NCBI GenBank assembly: GCA_038133845.1
Contig: JAYPUA010000011.1
Location: forward strand, 1-64,000
Source of the DNA: JAYPUA01 sp038133845
GTDB taxonomy: Bacteria > SAR324 > NAC60-12
DNA: 64,000 nucleotides
Reading direction: 5' to 3'
Positions within the stretch are counted from its first letter, which is position 1, and every line of letters begins with the position of its first letter. This document shows positions 8,568-15,731 of this stretch, in pieces. The notes beneath the pieces were generated by a model. The model saw nothing but the letters and a program-made list of their open reading frames with translations. It searched no databases and had not been told where the DNA came from. The translations under genes and the position numbers were made by a program.

Positions 8568-9105
8568 AAAAGAGCCTGTCGTCGTAGGTGAGTTCTGGCC
8601 CAACTCCACCTGAAACCCCAGCTCCAACATTTTTTTACAATTTTAGTTGCTAAATAATTCTTGACTCGTTTAAGCATAAGCTTTAACGTTTTAGCAACAC
8701 TTCATGCGTCCCGTTCCGGGACGCTCATTCAGCACTGGCTGGCAGGGAAATCTTGGTTTCGGCACCTCCTAAAACAATGCCGAAGCTTCATGTACCAGGA
8801 AAATCGATAAAGGCTACGGCCTGAAGATGTCTGGAGCCAGTGCTGGGTCTCCCGGGAAACTCCCGGTGTCCCCCCCAATTTCAGCACAAGTGCGAGTGTT
8901 GGCTCTCGAAGCCAAGCATGCCCGCTTTCCTTTGAGGACCAGTTGAGGTAACCTGCGTCAGCTTTTTGAGGAGGGTCGCCGGATCGGGGGTGAGCGAAGC
9001 ACCCGCCTGCCTTGAAAGGCGCCTCCAGGTCTTCCGGCAGCTTGCCGGGAGCCTCAAGATCTGTTGTCAACTGACTCCCATCTCATTTTGGTTGCCCAAA
9101 CGCCC
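8568..9105. other. gene-free, hairpin-rich intergenic region (possible structured RNA)
   Basis: No convincing gene is present in 538 bases, but many inverted repeats are. They are: 8587-8610 (bulged stem just after the VOC gene); GTTGCTAAA 8646-8654 with TTTAGCAAC 8690-8698 across an AT-rich core; GCGTCCCG/CGGGACGC 8706-8724; an 11-base pair CAGCACTGGCT 8730-8740 with AGCCAGTGCTG 8835-8845 enclosing stems at 8756-8786 and 8811-8822 (UACG loop); 8852-8866; 8899-8915; 8988-9004; 9009-9020; and a nine-pair stem at 9031-9051. A TTGACT at 8661-8666 could be a -35 box but the matching -10 (TAACGT) is poor. Orientation and function are unknown. It could be an independent small RNA or the leader of the following operon. 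Confidence 0.5.
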
Positions 9106-9876
9106 ATGTCCGACCTGGAACGCCACCTTCATGATTTCGAGCAGAACGGGTTCTTCATCATCCCGCAGTTTTTTGAGCTGCAGCAGATCCAGGGGCTGCA
9201 GCAGCGCATTGACGAGATCATGCTGGGACAGGCGGAGTTGGACTACGAGCAGATCTGGATGCAGCAGGATACCGACTCCGGGAAGTACGAGGAGTTGTCT
9301 TGGGGCGGAAACGGCTTTCAGGGGGCCACGCTGGCCTATCGCAAGATCCAGGGACTGGAGGTCGATGAGCGCTTCCGGACCTTCATCACCTCTCCGGTGT
9401 TTGTCGAGCTCTGCCGGCGGGTATATGGTCCGGAACTGCCGATTGCGGCCTACCGGACGATGTTCATGAACAAGGCCGCCGGGCAGGGAACCTGGTTGCC
9501 TTGGCATCAGGACCGCTGGACGCACCTTGATCAGGATCCGCTGCTGACCGTCTGGATTCCGCTGGATGTCGCTTCCCGGGAGAACGGGTGTGTGCAGATC
9601 ATCAAGGGCTCGCATCACAAGGGGCTGATCAATCCGGAGCACTCCTCCGGATTCCTCACTGAGGCACAGGCTGCCATGCACGCGCCTGCGGAGGATGTGG
9701 TCTACCTGACCGCTGAGCCCGGAGACCTGGTGGTGCTGCACAACCTGTTGCTGCATGCCTCGGACGTGAACCGCACCGCTGCTCCCAGAAGGGCGTTGAG
9801 CGTGTGCTACATGGATGGGAACACCCGCAACATTGAAGACTCCGGGGTGAGCTATCCTGTGCTGTTCCGGACCTGA
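9106..9876 (+). CDS. phytanoyl-CoA dioxygenase (PhyH) family hydroxylase
   Basis: PhyH proteins are Fe(II)/2-oxoglutarate enzymes that hydroxylate small molecules. In this 256-residue protein the iron ligands are H134 and D136 (WHQDRW) and H217 (LLLHASDVNRT), and the arginine in PRRALSVCY fits the 2-oxoglutarate contact. I place the start at the ATG at 9106; the frame is open 14 codons further to a TTG, but those residues look non-conserved. The stop is directly followed by the ATG of the first Gfo/Idh/MocA gene, so the four genes form an operon. The substrate is probably a sugar-like or polyol compound handled by the downstream oxidoreductases, which is inference from context. Confidence 0.85.
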   Translation: MSDLERHLHDFEQNGFFIIPQFFELQQIQGLQQRIDEIMLGQAELDYEQIWMQQDTDSGKYEELSWGGNGFQGATLAYRKIQGLEVDERFRTFITSPVFVELCRRVYGPELPIAAYRTMFMNKAAGQGTWLPWHQDRWTHLDQDPLLTVWIPLDVASRENGCVQIIKGSHHKGLINPEHSSGFLTEAQAAMHAPAEDVVYLTAEPGDLVVLHNLLLHASDVNRTAAPRRALSVCYMDGNTRNIEDSGVSYPVLFRT

Positions 9877-10932
9877 ATGCACGTAGGAATTGTGGGCTGT
9901 GGTGTGATCGGTGCGGTCCACCACGAAGTCCTCCGGGAGAGCTCGGAGGTGCTTGAGGTGGTGCTGTGTGACCTCGACCTCCGCAAGGCCCGGCAGTTGG
10001 ATCCGAATGCGACAGTGCACGACAATCTGGACGACCTGCTCCGGGACATCCGGCTGGACCTGGTCTGCCTCTGCACCCCGCACCCTTCCCATCCTGCTCT
10101 GATTCAGATCTGCCTGGAGCACCAGGTGCCTGTCCTCTGTGAGAAGCCGCTCTGTACCACCCTGGAAGACCTGAAGCGTCTGAAGTCCCTGGCCCGCACC
10201 TCTGCCAACAGGCAGGTGACCGGAATCTTCCAGCACCGCTATGCGCCATCGGCTCAGTTGCTGAAGGAGCTTTTGGGCCAAGACGTGTTTGGCTCCGTAC
10301 GCTCGACCCGGGCCCGTTTCCAATGTGATCGAGGGCCTTCCTACTACGCCAGCGCTCCGTGGCGGGGCACAACTTCCGGGGAAGGAGGAGGTGTGGTGTT
10401 GAATCAGGGCATCCACACGCTGGATCTGTGGCAGTGGTTGCTCGGAGGAGTCGTTGCGGTCTCCGGGAGGGCTTTGAACCTGGAGCATCGGGACTGCATC
10501 GAGGTGGAAGACACCTTGACCGGATGGGACTCTGAATGGGCCTGGGTGCGGTTTTCCTCTGGAGTGGAGGGACAACTGCAGATGCTCAACCGCTCTGGAG
10601 CGTCCTGGAACCCGCAAATTGAAGTTCAGGCGGAGCGAGGCTCGTTCTGCTACACCACCAATGACAACGGACGATTTCTGAAGCTGGACCACGAAGATCC
10701 GGAGGTGCTCCTCCAGCTTCAGAGCGCCAGGCTTCCGGAGCAACTCACCCGGAGCAAGCCGGAGTACAGCATCCTCCACGAGGTACAGATCCGAGACACC
10801 CTACGCCGGATTCAAGCCGGGGAACCTCCCGGAGTGTCGCTTGGAGACGCCCTGCAAGCAAACGAGCTGGTCCTGGCGTTTTATGAATCTTCTCGGCGGG
10901 AAACCCCCGTCTCTCTTCCACTTTGCATCTGA
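9877..10932 (+). CDS. Gfo/Idh/MocA family oxidoreductase (first of three)
   Basis: This family consists of NAD(P)-dependent dehydrogenases or reductases acting on sugars, inositols and related compounds. The 351-residue protein opens with the Rossmann motif GIVGCGVIGAVHH, followed by the family lysine in CEKPL (about residues 89-93) and the substrate-binding/catalytic segment GGGVVLNQGIHTLDLWQWL. It begins immediately after the phyH stop and ends seven bases before the next paralogue. The three paralogues are clearly different proteins, not recent duplicates, which suggests different steps or a multi-step redox pathway. Exact substrate unknown. Confidence 0.87.
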   Translation: MHVGIVGCGVIGAVHHEVLRESSEVLEVVLCDLDLRKARQLDPNATVHDNLDDLLRDIRLDLVCLCTPHPSHPALIQICLEHQVPVLCEKPLCTTLEDLKRLKSLARTSANRQVTGIFQHRYAPSAQLLKELLGQDVFGSVRSTRARFQCDRGPSYYASAPWRGTTSGEGGGVVLNQGIHTLDLWQWLLGGVVAVSGRALNLEHRDCIEVEDTLTGWDSEWAWVRFSSGVEGQLQMLNRSGASWNPQIEVQAERGSFCYTTNDNGRFLKLDHEDPEVLLQLQSARLPEQLTRSKPEYSILHEVQIRDTLRRIQAGEPPGVSLGDALQANELVLAFYESSRRETPVSLPLCI

Positions 10933-10939
10933 GCACGCC

Positions 10940-12103
10940 ATGAATCGAGTCAGGCTTGGAATCATAGGTCTGGGGAACATGGGAACCCAGCACTACCGGA
11001 CGGTTCAGAAGCAGACCGTGCAGCGAGTTGAGGTCCGCGCCGTCTGTGATCTGGACCCTTCCCGGCTGACGGAGGTTGACCCGCAGATCCCGAAGTTTCA
11101 GGACAGCGCCGAGCTGATCCGCTCCGGGCTGGTGGACGCGGTACTGATCGCCACACCGCACTACGACCACACGAGCATCGGTATCGACGCCCTTGAGCAG
11201 GGGCTGCACCTGCTGGTGGAGAAGCCCATCTCGGTCCACAAACGCGACTGCCTGCGCCTGATCGAGGCCTACGAGCAGCGCCCGAAGAGCGAGCAGGTGT
11301 TCTGTGCCATGTTCAACCAGCGTACCGACCCGCGCTATCAACAAATCCGGGACATGATCCGCAACGACGAACTGGGAGTCCTGAGGCGCATGAACTGGAT
11401 CATCACCGACTGGTTCCGGACGGACATCTACTACCGTAGCGGCGGATGGCGGGCCACCTGGAAGGGGGAAGGCGGCGGAGTTCTGCTGAACCAGTGCCCG
11501 CATCAGCTGGACCTGCTCTGGTGGCTCTTCGGCCCTCCGGAGAGCGTTTGGGCGCAGTGCCGCTTCGGGCAGTGGCACGATGTGGAGGTGGAGGATGACG
11601 TCACCGCGTTGCTGACCTATGCCAACGGGGCGACCTGCAGCTTCATCACCACGACCGGGGAAACCCCTGGAACCAACCGGCTGGAGATTGTGGGCGACAA
11701 GGGGACCGTGATTGCCGATGAGAGCGGCTTGAAGTGGCTTCGGAATGACGTTGCCATTCAGGAGTACTGCCGCACCTCGGACAAGCCGTTTGGGAAGCCG
11801 GAGGTGACCGAGACCCAGATCCCGATCGCGGGCAAGGGCGGACAGCATCCGGAGATTCTGCAGAACTTCATCGACGCAGTCCTGGACCAAGCACCTCTGC
11901 TTGCACCGGCAGAGGAAGGACTCCACAGCGTGGAGTTGGCCAACGCGATGCTGCTCTCCACCTTTGAAGGCCAGCCGGTCTCCTATCCTCTGGACCCCGA
12001 GCAGTTCTGGAAGCATCTGGAGCACAAGATCAGCACCAGCACCTACTTGAAAGAAGCCGTGAAGGTCTCGGTCAACGCGGCCGACATGAACAACTCCTAC
12101 TGA
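10940..12103 (+). CDS. Gfo/Idh/MocA family oxidoreductase (second of three)
   Basis: The 387-residue protein has the NAD(P)-binding motif GIIGLGNMGTQHYR, the family lysine in VEKPIS, and the conserved GEGGGVLLNQCPHQLDLLWWL segment with the catalytic-type histidine. An ATG at 10940 gives the normal N-terminus; the frame is open 33 codons further upstream, but that would overlap the previous gene and adds nothing conserved. It is the longest of the three paralogues and resembles the myo-inositol 2-dehydrogenase/UDP-sugar dehydrogenase branch in layout. Substrate not assignable from sequence alone. Confidence 0.87.
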   Translation: MNRVRLGIIGLGNMGTQHYRTVQKQTVQRVEVRAVCDLDPSRLTEVDPQIPKFQDSAELIRSGLVDAVLIATPHYDHTSIGIDALEQGLHLLVEKPISVHKRDCLRLIEAYEQRPKSEQVFCAMFNQRTDPRYQQIRDMIRNDELGVLRRMNWIITDWFRTDIYYRSGGWRATWKGEGGGVLLNQCPHQLDLLWWLFGPPESVWAQCRFGQWHDVEVEDDVTALLTYANGATCSFITTTGETPGTNRLEIVGDKGTVIADESGLKWLRNDVAIQEYCRTSDKPFGKPEVTETQIPIAGKGGQHPEILQNFIDAVLDQAPLLAPAEEGLHSVELANAMLLSTFEGQPVSYPLDPEQFWKHLEHKISTSTYLKEAVKVSVNAADMNNSY

Positions 12104-12114
12104 GAAGATCACTC

Positions 12115-13119
12115 ATGATTCAATTTGCCTGCATTGGACTGGACCATCGGCACATCTACGGCATGACCGAAGGACTCATCGCCGCCGGGGCGAAGTGTGT
12201 CGGATACTGCACCCGAGAAGATGCCGAGCCGCTGGAAGGGTTTGTGCGACGCTTTCCGGACGTCCCTCGCTTCGACTCTCCGGAGCCGCTTTACCAAAGC
12301 AAGGACCTTCAGCTGATTGTCTGTGCTGGAATTCCCTCGGAGCGCGCTGAGATCTGCATCCAGGCGATGCGTCACGGCAAGGACGTGATGGTCGACAAGC
12401 CCGGGATGACCACCCGCGCTCAACTTCAGGCCGTCATGGAGGTTCAGCAACAGACCGGAGCACGGTACAGCATCGACTTCTCCGAGCACTTTGAGGTCCC
12501 GGCCACCCTCAAGGCCAAGGAGTTGATCGACCAGGGCCTCATTGGCTCGGTGGTGCAGACGATTGGGCTCGGACCGCATCGGCACAACGCACACCTGCGA
12601 CGCCCCTGGTTCTACGACAAGTCTCAGTATGGGGGCATCCTGATCGACATCGCCTCCCACCAGATCGACCAGTTTCTCTGGCTGACCGGTTCCGCCGATG
12701 CCGAGATCGTCTCCAGCGCAGTGGGCAACTACGCGAACCCGGAGCTTCCGGAGTTGGAGGATTACGGAGAGGTGGTGCTGCGCGGACCCCGGGCCAACGG
12801 GTTCATCCGGGTGGACTGGTACACCCCGAACGCCCTCCCGACCTGGGGGGACGGGCGTCTCTTCATTCAGGGCACCGAGGGCTACATGGAGTTGCGCAAG
12901 TACGTGGACATTCAGGGTGCGGAGGGAGACAACCACCTGCTGCTGGTCAATCAGGATCGCTATGAGCGCATCGACTGCAGCCAGGTTCCCATCACCTACT
13001 TCGAGCAGTTTCTGCAGGACCTGGAGCAGCGAACCGAGACGACGATGACCCACGAGCACTGCTTCACCGTCTGCCGCCTGGCACTAGAGGCTCAGGAGCA
13101 GGCTCGGCGCCTGACCTGA
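12115..13119 (+). CDS. Gfo/Idh/MocA family oxidoreductase (third of three)
   Basis: This 334-residue paralogue is the most divergent. Its N-terminus (MIQFACIGLDHRHIYGMTEG) lacks a normal GxGxxG, having GLDHRH instead. The usual EKP motif is VDKPG, keeping the lysine, and the catalytic region reads GGILIDIASHQIDQFLWL. It begins 11 bases after the previous gene and is the last member of the operon, followed by a hairpin with a T-run. The altered glycine loop could mean altered cofactor binding; this is inference. The family assignment is good because the C-terminal sheet and the DxxxHxxD-like segment are intact. Confidence 0.82.
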   Translation: MIQFACIGLDHRHIYGMTEGLIAAGAKCVGYCTREDAEPLEGFVRRFPDVPRFDSPEPLYQSKDLQLIVCAGIPSERAEICIQAMRHGKDVMVDKPGMTTRAQLQAVMEVQQQTGARYSIDFSEHFEVPATLKAKELIDQGLIGSVVQTIGLGPHRHNAHLRRPWFYDKSQYGGILIDIASHQIDQFLWLTGSADAEIVSSAVGNYANPELPELEDYGEVVLRGPRANGFIRVDWYTPNALPTWGDGRLFIQGTEGYMELRKYVDIQGAEGDNHLLLVNQDRYERIDCSQVPITYFEQFLQDLEQRTETTMTHEHCFTVCRLALEAQEQARRLT

Positions 13120-13128
13120 CCCCGCATC

Positions 13129-13181
13129 CGGAAGCGAGGTCAGCGCTGTGGTGCTGGGCTGCGCTTCCGCGTTGATTTTTT
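13129..13181 (+). terminator. probable rho-independent terminator of the PhyH/Gfo operon
   Basis: CGGAAGCG (13129-13136) pairs perfectly with CGCTTCCG (13162-13169), and the stem is followed by GTTGATTTTTT. The loop of 25 bases is longer than usual. The T-run is shared with the -35 region of the tRNA promoter. Confidence 0.5.
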
Positions 13182-13201
13182 CACAGACTTGCCCGTATCA
13201 T
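13172..13201 (+). promoter_or_regulatory. sigma-70-type promoter for tRNA-Gly
   Basis: TTGATT (13172-13177) and TATCAT (13196-13201) are separated by 18 bases, and the tRNA begins 17 bases after the -10 box. Confidence 0.65.
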
Positions 13202-13217
13202 CAAACGTCCCTGGATT

Positions 13218-13293
13218 GCGGCAGTAGCTCAGTTGGTAGAGTGGCAGCTTCCCAAGCTGCAGGTCGCGGGTTCGAGACCCGTCTGCCGCTCCA
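13218..13293 (+). tRNA. tRNA-Gly (anticodon CCC)
   Basis: A complete cloverleaf can be folded: acceptor stem GCGGCAG/CTGCCGC, D-arm with GCTCAGTTGGTAGAGT, anticodon stem GCAGC/GCTGC with loop TTCCCAA (anticodon CCC at 13251-13253), T-arm with GGTTCGAGACC. The discriminator base is T, as usual for bacterial tRNA-Gly, and the CCA end is encoded. It reads GGG glycine codons. Confidence 0.96.
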
Positions 13294-13376
13294 ATCCGGA
13301 CTCCCTTCCTCCTCTCAAAAAAACCGCTCGCTTTCAGCAGAACTCTCCTCGCCGTGCTCAGGTTGCGGAGCCCAGC

Positions 13377-14051
13377 CTATCCGGACTGCGCCTTCCAGCG
13401 CGCAAACGCGTAGTCTTCCAGAGTGGTCAGCTTCAGGTTGCTTCGCTCGCCTTCCACCCAGGCCACCTTGCCTCCGAAACGCTCGATTAGCGAGGCGTCG
13501 TCCGTGACCTCCCACCGCTCCTGCAGCGCGCGTGTTGAGGCCTCCCACAAAGTTTGGCGACGGGCCCCCTGCGGCGTCTGCACCGCTCGGAGCACACTCC
13601 GGTCCAGAAGCTCCATCCGGACTCCGTCGATTCTGCGGATGGTGTCATTCAGAGAAACGACCGGGATGGCGGCTCCGACCTGCTGGGTTGCCTCCAGGAC
13701 CCGGCTGATCAGCTCCGGAGTGGTGAAGGGGCGGGCCCCATCTTGGACCAGTACCCATTCGCAGGCTTCCGGGAAGCGCTCCAGAGCCTCCAGCGCGGCA
13801 TGGACCGAGGCCTGGCGAGTTGCTCCTCCGCGCACCAGGTGAACAGAGAACCGCTCCAGCAGCGTCGCTACCCGAGGTTCATCCTCCGGAGAGACGGTGA
13901 CCAGCACCCGGGCGACCTGCGGGTGCCGTGCAAAGATCGAGACCGTGTGCTCCAGCACCGTCTGAGTTCCCAGAGGGAGCAGGAGCTTGTTCTCCGAGTG
14001 CTCCATCCGGGAGCCCCGGCCGGCAGCGGCAATGATGACATCTGTGCGCAT
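13377..14051 (-). CDS. ispD: 2-C-methyl-D-erythritol 4-phosphate cytidylyltransferase (IspD)
   Basis: IspD catalyses the CTP-dependent third step of the MEP isoprenoid pathway. The 224-residue product has the nucleotide-binding loop IIAAAGRGSRM with the following ENKLLLPLG, the DGARPF motif (about residues 102-107), the VQTPQG segment and VTDDASLIE. The ATG at 14051 gives the canonical N-terminus MRTDVIIAAAG. It is monofunctional, since IspF is not fused and is not found nearby. It is convergent with the tRNA-Gly gene and downstream of the hydroxyacid dehydrogenase on the same strand. Confidence 0.94.
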   Translation of the reverse strand: MRTDVIIAAAGRGSRMEHSENKLLLPLGTQTVLEHTVSIFARHPQVARVLVTVSPEDEPRVATLLERFSVHLVRGGATRQASVHAALEALERFPEACEWVLVQDGARPFTTPELISRVLEATQQVGAAIPVVSLNDTIRRIDGVRMELLDRSVLRAVQTPQGARRQTLWEASTRALQERWEVTDDASLIERFGGKVAWVEGERSNLKLTTLEDYAFARWKAQSG

Positions 14052-14214
14052 GGAGAGGGCCTGGTGAAGCCTGCAGAACATCGGGTTCCCTTGGGTTGCT
14101 CCAAGGGGTTTTCTGCAGGCAGTATCTGGCGTGAGGAGGGAGGAGGCTACAGCAGGTTGTGCCTCTGGAGCAGCAGCTCGAGCCCGCCCCTGATGCCCTC
14201 CGAAAAAGGTGAGG

Positions 14215-15093
14215 TCAGGGCTTGCTGGCCTTCAACCGGGTGAGCAGGCTGGAGGTGTCCCAGCGTCCGTTTCCGGCAGCCTGAACGTCTGCATAGAACT
14301 GATCCACCAGTGCCGTCACCGGAAGCTGCGAGCCGTTGCGCCGGGCTTCTGTCAGGGCAATCCCCAGGTCCTTGCGCATCCAGTCCACGGCAAACCCGTA
14401 GTCGAACTTTCCGGAGTTCATGGTGGCGTAGCGGTTCTCCATCTGCCACGACTGGGCCGCGCCTTTGGAGATCGTCTGGATCACCGCCTCCACATCCAGC
14501 CCGGCAGTCTGAGCGAAGTGAATGCCTTCGGAGAGCCCCTGCACGAGCCCGGCGATGCAGATCTGATTGACCATCTTGGTCAGTTGGCCGTAGCCGTTCG
14601 GACCCAGCAGCCGGATCATCCGGGCGTAGGACTGAATCACCGGCTCCGCCTGAGCAAAGGCGTCTTCTGGACCACCACACATGACCGTCAGAACTCCGTT
14701 CTCTGCCCCAGACTGCCCTCCGGAGATCGGCGCATCAATGAACTGGAACTCGCGCTTCTCTGCCTCTACCGCCAACTCGCGAGCAACCTCTGCAGATGCC
14801 GTGGTATGGTCCACGAAGATGCTCCCGGGCTCCATCGCCTGAAACGCTCCATTCTGGCCAATCGTGACTTCACGCAAGTCGTCGTCGTTGCCCACACAGG
14901 CCATCACGAAACGCTTCCCGCGAGCCGCTTCTGCAGGAGTCGCCACGGCGTCCAGTCCATGCTCCTCGGCCCAGCGCTGGGCCTTGGCGGCGGTGCGATT
15001 GTAGACCGTCACCGCGTGCCCGGACTTGGCCAAGTGTCCTGCCATGGGGTAGCCCATGACCCCCAGTCCAATAAATGCTACCTGTTCTGCCAT
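14215..15093 (-). CDS. 3-hydroxyisobutyrate/tartronate-semialdehyde type beta-hydroxyacid dehydrogenase
   Basis: This family oxidises 3-hydroxyisobutyrate or reduces tartronate semialdehyde with NAD(P). The 292-residue protein has the cofactor motif FIGLGVMGYPMA, the substrate-binding DAPISGGQSGAENG (about residues 120-133) and the catalytic lysine K173 in LTKMVNQI. NRT after the second beta strand (residues 32-34), an Arg-containing loop, favours NADP, which is inference. Valine-catabolism use would fit with isobutyryl-CoA chemistry elsewhere in the window (icmF), but no valine-degradation genes are adjacent. Start ATG at 15093. Confidence 0.85.
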   Translation of the reverse strand: MAEQVAFIGLGVMGYPMAGHLAKSGHAVTVYNRTAAKAQRWAEEHGLDAVATPAEAARGKRFVMACVGNDDDLREVTIGQNGAFQAMEPGSIFVDHTTASAEVARELAVEAEKREFQFIDAPISGGQSGAENGVLTVMCGGPEDAFAQAEPVIQSYARMIRLLGPNGYGQLTKMVNQICIAGLVQGLSEGIHFAQTAGLDVEAVIQTISKGAAQSWQMENRYATMNSGKFDYGFAVDWMRKDLGIALTEARRNGSQLPVTALVDQFYADVQAAGNGRWDTSSLLTRLKASKP

Positions 15094-15321
15094 TGCTCGG
15101 TTTCCTCGAGAAAAAGGGTTGATGTCAATTCTGAATCGACCTTAGTCGGCTGGACGCTGAATCACAAGACATTGCACAGGTTCCGGAAGGATTTTTCCTT
15201 CGGCATCGGAAAAGGCATTCCGGAGGGGTTGGGGAGAAAAGCCCCTTGACTGTGAGAGGAATGCAGAGAGCGGAGGAGCGCCCAAACCGGTTGAGGGGGA
15301 GGCCGGCTCAGGCGCGGAAGT

Positions 15322-15392
15322 GCTTCAGGCTGACGGCAAGCAGCCAGAAGCAGCTTATTCGGAAGCCTGGGGCTTCAGGCTGTTTGCAAGCA
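15322..15392. repeat. short imperfect direct repeat at the 3' end of the small output-domain gene
   Basis: GCTTCAGGCTG-N3-GCAAGCA occurs at 15322-15342 and again, 50 bases on, at 15372-15392. The second copy contains the stop codon of the minus-strand gene ending at 15375. The arrangement suggests a small local duplication past the original stop. Confidence 0.6.
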
Positions 15393-15731
15393 CAGAGAGT
15401 GCTCAAGCTGGAGGTAGCCGTCCAATGCCTTGCGGAGCCGCGTGCGCAGCGGCGTGGAGCGATCGGACTGCTCCAACACAAAGTAGACGGTCCGAAGTAC
15501 CGCAGCGGTGTTGGGACGTTGTGGCAGCGACGACAGTTTGAGGTAGCGCTCCATGGTGCGGGCCTGATAGGTGTTCCGCTCAAAGCTCACCCGCCAGGCT
15601 CCAGACTCCATGGCCAGCTCCACTCGCTCCTTGAGCGTGACCTCCTGCCAGTACTGAACGGCCAACACCATCATGGACACCTGGAGCACTCTGATCTCCT
15701 CGCGGATTTCTGCTTCGGAATGACGCTTCAT
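15375..15731 (-). CDS. free-standing copy of the response-regulator output domain, 118 aa
   Basis: The protein has no receiver domain but aligns without gaps to the C-terminal half of the response regulator encoded just upstream. Residues 42-87 here against 161-206 there share 22 of 46 positions, including ESGxW, ARTMERY, LPQ and VLE. Its ATG overlaps the regulator's stop as ATGA, so the two are translationally coupled and probably made in fixed ratio. The N-terminal 30 residues look helical. The domain family is not one I can name. A role as a partner, competitor or hetero-oligomer of the regulator is inference from homology and coupling. Confidence 0.75.
   Translation of the reverse strand: MKRHSEAEIREEIRVLQVSMMVLAVQYWQEVTLKERVELAMESGAWRVSFERNTYQARTMERYLKLSSLPQRPNTAAVLRTVYFVLEQSDRSTPLRTRLRKALDGYLQLEHSLCLQTA

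Noticed and set aside
8729..9070. 113-codon minus-strand frame in the hairpin-rich region
   Set aside because: No ribosome site, no recognised motif, and it runs across several hairpins; more likely a by-product of base composition.
8568..9105. RNase P RNA, tmRNA or 6S RNA at the hairpin-rich region
   Set aside because: An AGGAAAG on the minus strand (complement of 8927-8933) recalled RNase P, but the flanking P4 motifs and the partner ACAGAA/GGCUUA segment are missing; tmRNA ends and 6S symmetry were also not found. A covariance search is needed for a real decision.
9067..10779. 570-codon minus-strand open frame
   Set aside because: It lies antisense to the PhyH gene and the first Gfo gene, both with clear family motifs; it reflects high G+C, not a gene. 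The same holds for the long frames at 30028-32052 (minus), 57912-59942 (minus) and 23802-25496 (plus).
14147..14214. Possible gene remnant downstream of the 3-hydroxyisobutyrate-type dehydrogenase (TSPFSEGIRGGLELLLQRHN)
   Set aside because: The minus-strand translation looks like a sugar-epimerase tail, but it is only about 24 residues with no partner elsewhere.
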